Shown here piece by piece: positions 1 through 7,970 of a stretch of DNA of 64,000 bases. This DNA comes from an uncultured Lachnospiraceae bacterium (GTDB taxonomy: Bacteria > Bacillota > Clostridia > Lachnospirales > Lachnospiraceae). The stretch lies in contig CADCIK010000001.1 in assembly GCA_902801415.1 (NCBI GenBank), positions 1 to 64,000 of the forward strand, in the 5' to 3' direction. How positions within the stretch are numbered: the stretch's first letter is position 1; every line of letters starts with the position of its first letter. Below the pieces are notes generated by a model. It was not told the origin of the DNA, did not search any database, and worked only from the letters and a program-made list of their open reading frames with translations. The position numbers and the translations under genes were made by a program.

Positions 1-665
1 TCGCGGATCACGTGGATGTCAGGAACGGCCCTGAGTGCTGCCTGCACAGCCCCTGACAGAGGCGCGCAGTCGCTTGTCACTTCCGCTTCAATGCCGTAAT
101 CATCTCTCTCCAGGAGAATGGTGCAGCCATGTCTTCCGATGTCGCCGGTCACAATGACTGCGTCACCGGGTTTTGCCAGCTCGCCGGAAGTCCTGATCCC
201 GTCCGGGATGATCCCCACACCGGTCGTGTTGATAAACACGCCGTCTACCTGGCCTTTGCCGGCCACTTTGGTGTCTCCCGCGACGATCCGGACGCCGGCC
301 TCATTGGCTGTCTTCTCCATCGCGTCGGCGATCTGCTCCAGTGTCTCCATGGGGAATCCCTCTTCAATGACAAAACCGCAGGTCAGATAGCGCGGGACTG
401 CTCCCATACAGGCCAGATCATTGACTGTGCCGCAGATGGAGAGCTTTCCGATATTGCCGCCCGGGAAGAATGCCGGAGAGACAATAAAGCCGTCTGTGGA
501 CATAGCGATCCGCCCCTTCTCCATATCGATCACCGCTGCGTCGTCCGCAGTAAAGAGAGGATTCTGGAAATGCTTTTTGAAGACCCGGTCGATCAGCTCC
601 GACGTCTGTTTGCCGCCGGCTCCGTGCGCAAGTGTAACTGTATCGCTCTTTGTATAAATGTCCAT
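1..665 (-). CDS. hypE: HypE, carbamoyl dehydratase of NiFe-hydrogenase maturation (partial, C-terminus off window)
   Basis: HypE dehydrates the thiocarbamate that HypF places on its C-terminal cysteine, giving the thiocyanate from which the CN ligands of the NiFe centre are made. The visible 221 residues match the N-terminal AIRS-type ATP-binding domain: LAHGAGGK near residue 13, then ADDAAVIDM, MSTDGFIVSP, GTVNDLACMGA and VAGDTKV. The ATG at 663-665 is preceded by GGAGG at 676-680, and this ribosome binding site overlaps the last codons of hypD, so the two genes are probably translationally coupled. No stop is reached by base 1, so the C-terminal Cys cannot be checked. The reading frame is clear from the conserved motifs. 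Confidence 0.95.
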   Translation of the reverse strand, partial: MDIYTKSDTVTLAHGAGGKQTSELIDRVFKKHFQNPLFTADDAAVIDMEKGRIAMSTDGFIVSPAFFPGGNIGKLSICGTVNDLACMGAVPRYLTCGFVIEEGFPMETLEQIADAMEKTANEAGVRIVAGDTKVAGKGQVDGVFINTTGVGIIPDGIRTSGELAKPGDAVIVTGDIGRHGCTILLERDDYGIEAEVTSDCAPLSGAVQAALRAVPDIHVIR

Positions 666-670
666 ATATC

Positions 671-1741
671 TCAACCTCCGTACAGATAAAATGCGGAACA
701 TGCTCCCTCACCGGATACCATACAGGCTCCGACGGGGTGCTCCGGCGTGCATACTTTGCCAAAGACCGGGCAGTCGGAAGGCAGGCACTTGCCTTGTAGG
801 ACTTCGCCGCACCGGCATGCCGGATTACTTCTGCCCTCGACCTTTGGCAGCTGGAATTTGACTCTCGCGTCATACGCCGCGTACTCATCTCTCAGCTTCA
901 TGCCGGAGAGCGGGATCTCCCCGATGCCTCTCCACTCGCTGTCGCAAGGCTCCATCATCGCGTCGACCAGCCGCACAGCGGCGGGCTGCCCCTGCGGCCT
1001 GACAACTCTGGGATAGCAGTTGACAAAGAAGGGCTCTCCCTTCTCAAATCTTGTCACGCCCACAGCCAGAGCCGTCACAAGTTCAGAAGCTGTAAAGCCC
1101 GCGCAGATGCCGCTCACGCCGCGGGAAGCCAGATCCTCGCAGATCGAGGTCCCGATGATCGCATGCACATGGCCCGGATACAGATACAGATCCGTGCTGT
1201 CTTTCATGGCTTCGTAGGCGCCCGGCATTGTCTTGTTCGCTGTCAAAACAGAGAAGTTCGGAAGGCCTCTTTCTGCCGCCGACTTGACAGCCAGACATAC
1301 AGAAGGCGTCGTCGTCTCAAATCCCACAGATAAGAAGACTACCTGTTCATCGGGATGCGCCTCCGCGTAATCCACCGCGTCCGCGGGGGAATAGACCACC
1401 TGCACTCTGGCGCCGGTTCCGCGCGCTTTCTGAAGGCTCGACTTGGTTCCGGGCACACGAACAAGATCGCCGAAAGTGCAGATCGTGCATCCGTGTTCCT
1501 CCGCGAGGATCAGCGCCTCATCGATAAAGCTGACCGGTGTTACGCACACAGGACATCCGGGTCCGGAGATCAGGCGGATGGAAGGAGGAAGGATCCTGCG
1601 GATGCCCAGACGGAAGATCTCGTGGGTATGAGTGCCGCAGACTTCCATGATCCGCACAGCGGGTCCGTCGTAGTTCTTAAGGATCTCCAGCGCCGATCTC
1701 TTCGCGCTGCTCCCGTTGTTGTGATCTGTAGTGCTGCTCAT
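671..1741 (-). CDS. hypD: HypD, Fe-(CN)2CO scaffold protein of hydrogenase maturation
   Basis: HypD carries a [4Fe-4S] cluster and, with HypC, assembles the Fe(CN)2CO unit of NiFe hydrogenases. The 356-residue length is normal for the family. Diagnostic motifs are VCGTHTHE (Cys35) and GPGCPVCVTP (Cys63 and Cys66), which hold the thiol-redox and iron-binding cysteines. The C-terminal third is cysteine-rich (CRCGEVLQGKCLPSDC and further Cys), as expected for the cluster-binding region. The start overlaps the hypC stop by 4 bases (ATGA-type coupling), and the end overlaps the hypE ribosome binding site. It belongs to the operon that begins at 7725. Confidence 0.97.
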   Translation of the reverse strand: MSSTTDHNNGSSAKRSALEILKNYDGPAVRIMEVCGTHTHEIFRLGIRRILPPSIRLISGPGCPVCVTPVSFIDEALILAEEHGCTICTFGDLVRVPGTKSSLQKARGTGARVQVVYSPADAVDYAEAHPDEQVVFLSVGFETTTPSVCLAVKSAAERGLPNFSVLTANKTMPGAYEAMKDSTDLYLYPGHVHAIIGTSICEDLASRGVSGICAGFTASELVTALAVGVTRFEKGEPFFVNCYPRVVRPQGQPAAVRLVDAMMEPCDSEWRGIGEIPLSGMKLRDEYAAYDARVKFQLPKVEGRSNPACRCGEVLQGKCLPSDCPVFGKVCTPEHPVGACMVSGEGACSAFYLYGG

Positions 1742-1950
1742 AAGTACTCCTTCAGAAGCTCTTCTGTCTCCGACACATCGTCGTTTGTGATCTTTGCGAT
1801 CGCCGCGCCGGCGTGCACCATGACGAAATCTCCGGGTTCAAGTTCCTCGAGCAGCGCCGCGGAAACCTGTCTTCTCGCGCCGCTGGCGTCCACAAGGGCT
1901 GTACCGTTTTCATTGATCTTTACTACTCTCGCCGAAAGACCGACACACAT
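1738..1950 (-). CDS. hypC: HypC, hydrogenase assembly chaperone
   Basis: This 70-residue HypC/HybG/HupF-type chaperone carries the Fe(CN)2CO unit with HypD and delivers it to the hydrogenase large-subunit precursor. The signature N-terminus MCVGLSARV exposes Cys2, the essential iron ligand once Met is removed. GDFVMVHAGAAIAKI matches the conserved beta-barrel segment. The start is supported by GGAGG about 8 bases upstream. It lies 33 bases after hypF and overlaps hypD by 4 bases. No NiFe-hydrogenase structural gene is visible, so its client is probably encoded left of the window or elsewhere. Confidence 0.96.
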   Translation of the reverse strand: MCVGLSARVVKINENGTALVDASGARRQVSAALLEELEPGDFVMVHAGAAIAKITNDDVSETEELLKEYL

Positions 1951-1983
1951 ATTTATTTCCTCCGTTTTGTATTATTTTTGTTA

Positions 1984-4392
1984 TTAAGTCTGCGGGATCA
2001 GGCCGTCCTGTAATGCCTGGCGGGCTGCGACGGCTTGTCCGAGCGCTATGCCGCCGTCATTGGGCGGCACAAGGTGATGGATCAGGACCTTCATGCCTGC
2101 TTCCGCAAGCCCTTTCTCAACAAAGGACAGCAGCAGGCGGTTCTGGAAACAGCCTCCGCTCAAGGCAGCCGTTTCTGTCCCGCTCTCCTCCCGGATCGCC
2201 AGGACCGCGCTGATGATCTGATCGGCCAGCCTTCTGTGGAAGAGCCAGGCCAGCCGGTCAGCATTCTCTCCATCGAGACGCATGCGTGTGAGATCCCGTA
2301 TGATCTTCTCCGTGGGAAGGATCAGCCTGCCTTCATCCCGAACCGGATGATCTTCCGCGCTCATGTTCCATGTATGGTTGTCCGCAGTCTTTTCAAAGCG
2401 CTCCGCCGCAAATTCCAGCGACATGGAAGCTTCTCCCTCAAAGGATGACTGTCTGCAGATCCCGCAGATCGCGCTCGCCGCGTCGAAAAGCCTGCCCGCA
2501 CTTGTGGATACGACCGTGTTGAGTCTCCTGTCTGCCATTTTCGAGACAACGCCCGCTTCCTGCGCACTGCACAGCGCCAGTCTGCGCACCACTTCCTGCA
2601 GATCCGAAAGGGGTGAACTGTCTGCTTCTCTGCTGCAAATACTGTGCAGCATGGATACCGCGATGCGCCACCCTTCTCTGGCGGATAAGTCTCCTCCGAC
2701 CTGCAGGAAGGGCCGGATGCTCGCGGCTCTCTCAAATCCGTGATAGTCCGCTGTGAGGATCTCGCCGCCCCAGATCGTGCCGTCTGTTCCATATCCTGTC
2801 CCGTCCATGGAGACGCCGATCACGGGATCTTTGTGATCGTTTTCCGCCATACAGCTCAGGATATGGGCGTAATGATGCTGTACGCGGAGTATGGGAAGCG
2901 GTCCTCCCCCTCTCTGTCTGCCGATGTCTGCCGCCAGCTTTTCAGCGGCGAGAACGGAATTGTATTTGGGATGCAGGTCACAGGCGATGACGTCCGGCGT
3001 CACCTCCAGCAGCGAACTGTAACGCCCTGCCGTCTCCTCCAGTGCTTTGACACTTCTAAGATCTGCCAGATCGCCGATATAGGAGGACGGGTAAAACAGA
3101 CTTCCGGTCCCTATGCAGAAGGTGTTCTTGAGTTCCCCGCCGATCGCCAGGATCCCGGTCCCGCCTGAAGGGGCCGTCATGTATTCCCATGCGGAGAGCA
3201 TGTAGGGAAGCGGCGCGTAGCCTCTGGACCTGCGGATCATGTAGGGTTCCCCCCTGTAGAAGTCCATGACAGAGTCGTCAGCCCTGATCCGGATCTTCCG
3301 GTCATGAGAGAGAATGATGTCGCAGAGACTTCCGAGTTCCTGCAGCGCCTCTGTGTCGTCCCTGCAGATCGGGGCGCCCGATACATTGCCGCTCGTCATG
3401 ACAAGGCAGTCGGGCATTATCACGTCATCCGTATAGTCAAAGAGAAGGACCTGCACCGGCGCATACGGCAGCATGACGCCCACGGTGGGATTACCGGGAG
3501 CGATACTCCTGCAGAGCCTGCTCCCCTCTTTTCGCTCTAATAAAAGGATCGGTTTCTGGTGGCCGGTCAGGATCTCTCTCTGCGCCTCGCTCATCAGACA
3601 CTCCCTTTCGACCGTCTTCTCATCCCGCATCATGACGGCGAAAGGCTTGACCGGACGGGTCTTTCTGGTCCTGAGTTTCGATACCGCCTCTTCATTCGTC
3701 GCGTCGCAGCAAAGGTGAAAGCCGCCGATTCCCTTGATGGCCGCGATCCCTCCCCCGGAGATGATCCTGCGGGTCTTAGTGATCGCTTCCCGCCCGCGCA
3801 CGGACTCGTCGCCCGCGATGTAGACCTCCGGTCCGCATTCATTGCAGCATACCGGCTGCGCGTCGTAGCGCCTGCTCAAGGGAGAGTGGTATTCCCGGGA
3901 ACATCGCGGACACATGGGAAACATCTTCATGCTGGTCCGCTCCCTGTCGTAGGGAAGGCCCTCCAGGATGGTCAGTCTGGGTCCGCAGCAGGTGCAGTTG
4001 ATAAAGGGATGCAGATACCTGCGGTCGGCAGGATCCGTCAATTCCCTTTTGCAGTCCTCGCAGATGGCGATGTCAGGCGAGATGAAGATCTCCCCTTTGG
4101 TCTTTGCGCTCACGATGATCTGAAAGTCACTGAATATCATCCCTGACGCGGTCACATCCTTGACATCGATCTTGAGGATCGCCGCCCGTCTGGGCGGCTT
4201 TTTCTCGAGAAGGCGCAGAAAACCGGCGTTATCTTCTTCACTTCCCTGCGCGTAGATCTCTACGTAGGGCCCCTTATTGCATACGGAGCCGCAAATTCCG
4301 GCGCTCGCCGCATGGCGCGCCACAGTCGGCCTGAAGCCAACACCTTGTACGATCCCGTATACTTTGATGCGTAATGTCTGTAATCTGCTCAT
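1984..4392 (-). CDS. hypF: HypF, carbamoyltransferase of NiFe-hydrogenase maturation
   Basis: HypF turns carbamoyl phosphate and ATP into carbamoyl-AMP and transfers the carbamoyl group to HypE. All domains are present in 802 residues. An acylphosphatase domain with GVGFRP (Arg21) comes first. Two zinc fingers follow (Cys111, Cys114, Cys133-136, Cys161, Cys164, Cys182/183, Cys186). Then comes a YrdC-like domain with FHLCCDATNEEA and MLPYAPVQ near residues 220-310, and a Kae1-like domain with HHYAHILSCMAE, VSMDGTGYGTDG and ALSGGCFQNRLL. The start codon overlaps the stop of the nitrogenase-like gene upstream (shared ATGA at 4389-4392), which indicates coupled translation. Confidence 0.97.
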   Translation of the reverse strand: MSRLQTLRIKVYGIVQGVGFRPTVARHAASAGICGSVCNKGPYVEIYAQGSEEDNAGFLRLLEKKPPRRAAILKIDVKDVTASGMIFSDFQIIVSAKTKGEIFISPDIAICEDCKRELTDPADRRYLHPFINCTCCGPRLTILEGLPYDRERTSMKMFPMCPRCSREYHSPLSRRYDAQPVCCNECGPEVYIAGDESVRGREAITKTRRIISGGGIAAIKGIGGFHLCCDATNEEAVSKLRTRKTRPVKPFAVMMRDEKTVERECLMSEAQREILTGHQKPILLLERKEGSRLCRSIAPGNPTVGVMLPYAPVQVLLFDYTDDVIMPDCLVMTSGNVSGAPICRDDTEALQELGSLCDIILSHDRKIRIRADDSVMDFYRGEPYMIRRSRGYAPLPYMLSAWEYMTAPSGGTGILAIGGELKNTFCIGTGSLFYPSSYIGDLADLRSVKALEETAGRYSSLLEVTPDVIACDLHPKYNSVLAAEKLAADIGRQRGGGPLPILRVQHHYAHILSCMAENDHKDPVIGVSMDGTGYGTDGTIWGGEILTADYHGFERAASIRPFLQVGGDLSAREGWRIAVSMLHSICSREADSSPLSDLQEVVRRLALCSAQEAGVVSKMADRRLNTVVSTSAGRLFDAASAICGICRQSSFEGEASMSLEFAAERFEKTADNHTWNMSAEDHPVRDEGRLILPTEKIIRDLTRMRLDGENADRLAWLFHRRLADQIISAVLAIREESGTETAALSGGCFQNRLLLSFVEKGLAEAGMKVLIHHLVPPNDGGIALGQAVAARQALQDGLIPQT

Positions 4393-6950
4393 AGTTTACC
4401 TGATACCGCAAAATGGGGAAGTTCCGCGAATATCCCCGCGAAATGTCCTTTCACGAGCGGCAGTACAGCCGCGTCTGTCACAATACAGTCGTAGTGGCGC
4501 TCGTCCAGCGCTCTAACCAGATCCTTCTCCTCGCGGAGGCGGAAATCCCCTTTCTTTATCAGTTCTTCCTTCATCATAAACCAGGAGGCAGTGTCAACTT
4601 CTGCAGCACCTGCGCGCAGGAGCTCTTTCCTGCAGGTGTTGGCAGTGATCTGCTCATGGAGGACCAGGATCTTCCTGCCGGCCAGGTCTGTCCGGGCGCA
4701 GAGTTCGCGGATCTGTCCGGCCGCAGCGGGATTTTCGCAGATAAAAGGCGTCCCAAAGCGCTTCTGCAGCAGCTTCGCGGCCTCATAGCCCGCCACAGTG
4801 ATTACGAGATTCACTTGTGCGGAACCGGCGTTCCTGAAGGCGTCGATCCCGTCTTCCCTGCTTCCGTATATCACAGCGCGCCTGCCCGGCGTTTTTTCTA
4901 TCTCTGCCCTGAGCATACCGGGATCCGCGATCCCGTGGAGATCCATATACTGCGCGCCCAGAACGCCGATGCGCTCTCCGTCCTGCGGTGCCGTCTCTTC
5001 AGACTGTTCTGAAGCAAAGGTCTTGATGAGAGACAGATACGCTTTTTCCGCGCCTCTGTCATAGTATTCCATTCCGTCACAGGCGATCCCGATGCAGGGA
5101 AGTCCGGTCTTTTTGACAGACATTCTCTCCAGCGCCTTGAAGTCTGTTCCGATGACGGCGGGTACAGGCGTTCCGATGACAGCTGTGAAAGAAGGCGCTT
5201 TTGTGCCTTCCTTCTCAAGCAGGAAAGACGAAGTATCGGCCAGCTTCGCGACCAGACGGTCGTCGCGCCCCAGGATCGCGTCCATGTCGCGCAGCCCCGC
5301 GCTGAATACGGCGCTTCTCTCGCTGAACCACCTGGGCTCGTCGAAGCCGCAGATGTTTCCTGTGCAGCCGCCCGCGTCACAGATGACCGTGATCCCGCCG
5401 AGTTCATAGAGGACGGACACAGCGCCGGACTGATCCGGCGCAAAGGGGGTCAGCACGCTGCGATATCCCTTGGGAGGCTGCGAGGAGGAAAGGCTGCCGC
5501 TCTTGTCATTCTGCGCATTGCTGCCGGGAGCCTCCTTTGTCAGAGAAAGAACCTGCCGCACCGCATCCGTATGTGTGCCGAGTCTTACGGCAGAACCATA
5601 CAGGTCCCGCTGTCCGCTGCTTGCTGTCTCGTACAGCGCGTCAAAAAAGCTGCTTACGGCCGCGAATCCAAACGGCTGCACATCCTGACCCCAGGGGAGG
5701 CAGGGAATGTCCGGATGATACCAGCCCGCGTCTCTTCCGAGCGCGATATGAAGCGCTGCTTTTTGGTCAGTGTTTTGACCTGCGCGGTCTTCCGCTTCAC
5801 CCTCTTCATAGAGAAGCATGGAGGGGTTCAGGTTGGAATAGACGCGCGTATCGGGGCTGAGCGCTGCCAGGTGACGGATATAGCGGTAGGAATCCGTCGA
5901 CAGGGTTCCGAAGATCTCTCTGACCCTGAATCCGTACCGGATGAGCGCCAGCGCCAGTTCAAAGGGATCTGCGTTAATGGCTTCGCCGATGCTGAACACA
6001 GCATCCGGGAAGGCTTCCCGGAAACGTTTCATGGCGGTGCGCGCCTGATCCCGATAGGTGTCATAGTGGAAGGTCACGCCGAGCGCCGCGCCGAGCGCGT
6101 CATACTGCGCGGCGATCCGGTCCACCTGGTAGAGCCTTGTCAGTTCGATCGAGGCGGTGCCGAGTCTCTCCTGCAGGTCCTGTGCGGCAGGTCTTGCCTC
6201 CGGATTCAGGACCAGATTGAAATTGGCCTCCGCCATGGAAAGAAAGTCGTCGTAGTCACGGCAGGAGGACACTTCGCGGATCGAGCGGACGCCGATCTGC
6301 CGCAGGAGATCACGAAGTTCGCTGTCCCCGCTGACAGGTGCAAAATAGCCCATGATATTGACGCTGTCCGGCTTCTTATTCATGGGAGCAAGAAGGCTGT
6401 AAATGGACTGCCGCACATGGACCATGGGCGGCTTGCGGCCTTCTCTGGTGAGCGCGTACATATAACAGGGCCGCACGCGGACCCCGGTATTCTTCGTATC
6501 GATGAGCTTTTCCGCTTTCCGGCACACTCTCTCCATATCCGTGCCGAGGAGCGCGTCCACACAGGTGATGCAGATCATGACTACAGACGGCTTTTGGGGA
6601 AGTCCGTCTACCACCTGGCGCACAGCTTCCGGTATGCGTCTGAGGTGTCTGCCGGTGACAAGGTCCGTCTCATCCATAGTCAGATAAAAGAAACGGTTTT
6701 CGTATCCCTCCATGGTACTGATCGAGGATGTATTCCGCCCGCAGCAGCCGGGAGATACGATCAACATCACGGATCCGGGAACAGAAAGGCCTGCTCTCTT
6801 GACGCCAAAACCTTCCGCGCCGGGGGAATTAAAGGACAAAGTCGCGGGTGAACTGTAGATCAGGTGGGTGTTGGATATCATCTCTTTGGGGATATCGCTT
6901 TTTCCTCTATCCCAGAGTTCCCGGACTGTATAGTAAATCGCGCTGTTCAT
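4389..6950 (-). CDS. Two-domain fused nitrogenase component-1-like protein (NifD/K-like), function unknown
   Basis: The 853 residues hold two nitrogenase component-1-type halves, roughly 1-440 and 495-853, joined by a Ser/Asp/Gln-rich linker near 472-495. Half 1 has SPGCCGRN (Cys69, Cys70), ICITCVDALLGTD (Cys127, Cys130) and a NifD-like FNLVLNPE segment. Half 2 has CDAGGCTGNIC (Cys524, Cys529, Cys534) but TPVPAVIGTD where a cluster cysteine would normally occur. The first P-cluster cysteine of NifD has no clear counterpart. Family members reduce multiply bonded substrates or tetrapyrroles with electrons from a NifH-like ATPase. That partner is encoded 1 base upstream, and hypF overlaps downstream. 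No nifB, nifE or nifN is visible, so nitrogen fixation is unlikely. The substrate is unknown. The start has GGAGG overlapping the end of the upstream gene. Confidence 0.85.
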   Translation of the reverse strand: MNSAIYYTVRELWDRGKSDIPKEMISNTHLIYSSPATLSFNSPGAEGFGVKRAGLSVPGSVMLIVSPGCCGRNTSSISTMEGYENRFFYLTMDETDLVTGRHLRRIPEAVRQVVDGLPQKPSVVMICITCVDALLGTDMERVCRKAEKLIDTKNTGVRVRPCYMYALTREGRKPPMVHVRQSIYSLLAPMNKKPDSVNIMGYFAPVSGDSELRDLLRQIGVRSIREVSSCRDYDDFLSMAEANFNLVLNPEARPAAQDLQERLGTASIELTRLYQVDRIAAQYDALGAALGVTFHYDTYRDQARTAMKRFREAFPDAVFSIGEAINADPFELALALIRYGFRVREIFGTLSTDSYRYIRHLAALSPDTRVYSNLNPSMLLYEEGEAEDRAGQNTDQKAALHIALGRDAGWYHPDIPCLPWGQDVQPFGFAAVSSFFDALYETASSGQRDLYGSAVRLGTHTDAVRQVLSLTKEAPGSNAQNDKSGSLSSSQPPKGYRSVLTPFAPDQSGAVSVLYELGGITVICDAGGCTGNICGFDEPRWFSERSAVFSAGLRDMDAILGRDDRLVAKLADTSSFLLEKEGTKAPSFTAVIGTPVPAVIGTDFKALERMSVKKTGLPCIGIACDGMEYYDRGAEKAYLSLIKTFASEQSEETAPQDGERIGVLGAQYMDLHGIADPGMLRAEIEKTPGRRAVIYGSREDGIDAFRNAGSAQVNLVITVAGYEAAKLLQKRFGTPFICENPAAAGQIRELCARTDLAGRKILVLHEQITANTCRKELLRAGAAEVDTASWFMMKEELIKKGDFRLREEKDLVRALDERHYDCIVTDAAVLPLVKGHFAGIFAELPHFAVSGKL

Positions 6951-6951
6951 C

Positions 6952-7725
6952 TCATCCTCCGATCGCGTCGTCTTCTTCCCGCTCCAGCAGCTCTTTGGCG
7001 AGCTTTATAAAGCACTTGCTGACTTCCAGGGAAGGGTCGCCTTCGATCACTGTCTTGCCCTCGTCCTCAAAGCGGATGATATCATCGCTTCGGGGGATCC
7101 TTGCGACAATGGGAAGATTCTTGGAAGCGGCGAATTCTTCCACTTTCCTGCTCTCGCCTGCAACATTTCTGCTGTTCAAAATGATCCCTTCCACTTTGGC
7201 ATAGCTTCTGTCCTCGAAGTTGCGGACTGCTGTGCAGATATTATTGGCGGCATAGAGAGCCATCTTCTCTCCGGACGTCACGATCAGGACCTTGCGGGCA
7301 TAGCCCTCCCTGATCGGCGCCGCGAATCCGCCGCACACCACATCGCCCAGAACGTCATAGAGCACAACGTCAGGCTGGTAGGTCTCAAACAGCCGCAGAT
7401 CCTCCAGAAGACTGAATGTTGCTATGATCCCTCTGCCCGCGCAGCCGAGGCCCGGTGTAGGCCCGCCTGTCTCAATGCACAATATACCGCCGTATCCCTC
7501 CCTGGCGATCTCATCGATCGACTCGGGGTCCTCGTCCTTTTCGCGCAGATAGTCCATGACAGGCTGCAGCGGCTGTCCGCCCAGCAGATTGATCGTGGAA
7601 TCGGCCTTTGGATCGCAGCCGATCTGGATCACTCTTTTGCCAAGATATGCAAATGCAGCGGCAAGATTGGAAGTCATGGTGGATTTTCCGATCCCGCCCT
7701 TGCCGTAAATCGCGATTTTTAACAT
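6952..7725 (-). CDS. NifH/BchL/CfbC-like iron protein (ATP-dependent reductase)
   Basis: This cytosolic homodimeric ATPase family passes electrons from a subunit-bridging [4Fe-4S] cluster to a component-1 partner. At 257 residues it is slightly shorter than NifH. Walker A is GKGGIGKST (8-16), followed by GCDPKADST (36-44). Both cluster ligands are present: Cys95 in LGCAGRG and Cys131 in [10 protein letters not shown]. The ending [10 protein letters not shown] lacks the longer NifH C-terminal extension. It is the first gene of the operon, one base from the fused component-1 gene, whose ribosome binding site lies in its final codons. The set is nitrogenase-like (Nfl), but the sequence alone does not place it in a named clade such as CfbC, Mar, ChlL or BchX. 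Confidence 0.9.
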   Translation of the reverse strand: MLKIAIYGKGGIGKSTMTSNLAAAFAYLGKRVIQIGCDPKADSTINLLGGQPLQPVMDYLREKDEDPESIDEIAREGYGGILCIETGGPTPGLGCAGRGIIATFSLLEDLRLFETYQPDVVLYDVLGDVVCGGFAAPIREGYARKVLIVTSGEKMALYAANNICTAVRNFEDRSYAKVEGIILNSRNVAGESRKVEEFAASKNLPIVARIPRSDDIIRFEDEGKTVIEGDPSLEVSKCFIKLAKELLEREEDDAIGG

Positions 7726-7762
7726 GCTTAACTCTCTTTTCTCCTGTTTTCTGGTATCAAAT

Positions 7763-7794
7763 AAAAAAGCTCTCTCACCGCAGGGTGAAAGAGC
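7763..7794 (-). terminator. Intrinsic terminator between the lipoprotein gene and the nifH-like gene (possible attenuator)
   Basis: An 11-bp stem (7769-7779 with 7784-7794, GCAG loop on the plus strand) is followed on the minus strand by six T (7768-7763). One pair is U-G on the minus strand but C-A on the plus strand, which favours function in leftward transcripts. It lies 37 bases before the nifH-like start and 176 bases after the lipoprotein stop. It could therefore end the upstream operon, act as a leader attenuator, or do both. Confidence 0.75.
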
Positions 7795-7818
7795 CTTTCA
7801 TGTCATAATAAGCGAAAG

Positions 7819-7875
7819 CGCAGTGATCATGTCCCATTGGATGCTCCAAAGGGACACGCGGAAAGCGCGGCTGCG
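7819..7875 (-). ncRNA. Candidate folded leader RNA (three-way junction) before the nitrogenase-like operon
   Basis: Hand folding gives a closed three-way junction: P1 pairs 7819-7823 with 7871-7875 (CGCAG/CTGCG). One arm is the long hairpin 7830-7856 (six pairs, then five more around a 3-base loop). The other arm is 7857-7869 (CGCG stem with a 5-base loop). Close to it lies the terminator at 7763-7794 and then the nifH-like gene, the layout of a transcription-attenuating riboswitch. GACATGA occurs three times in and around it. I could not match it to a riboswitch class I know. It may instead be the 3' UTR of the upstream operon. Confidence 0.4.
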
Positions 7876-7917
7876 TTCATGTCACATATAAGTCTCTTCC
7901 AGGTCGGAACTTCTTCC

Positions 7918-7947
7918 CTGTTAGAATCTGTCTGCTAATGTGGTCAA
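7918..7947 (-). promoter_or_regulatory. Possible sigma-A promoter for the leader RNA and nitrogenase-like/hyp operon
   Basis: On the minus strand TTGACC (7947-7942) and TAACAG (7923-7918) are 18 bases apart. The -35 box is good and the -10 box weak. Transcription from here would start just before the folded element at 7819-7875 and give a leader of about 185 bases. Confidence 0.3.
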
Positions 7948-7970
7948 TGATGAATGAACTGTGTCGATCA

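Noticed and set aside
4389..7725. A nitrogen-fixing nitrogenase
   Set aside because: Component-1 cysteines are incomplete, no FeMoco ligand pattern is clear, and nifB, nifE and nifN are absent from the window.
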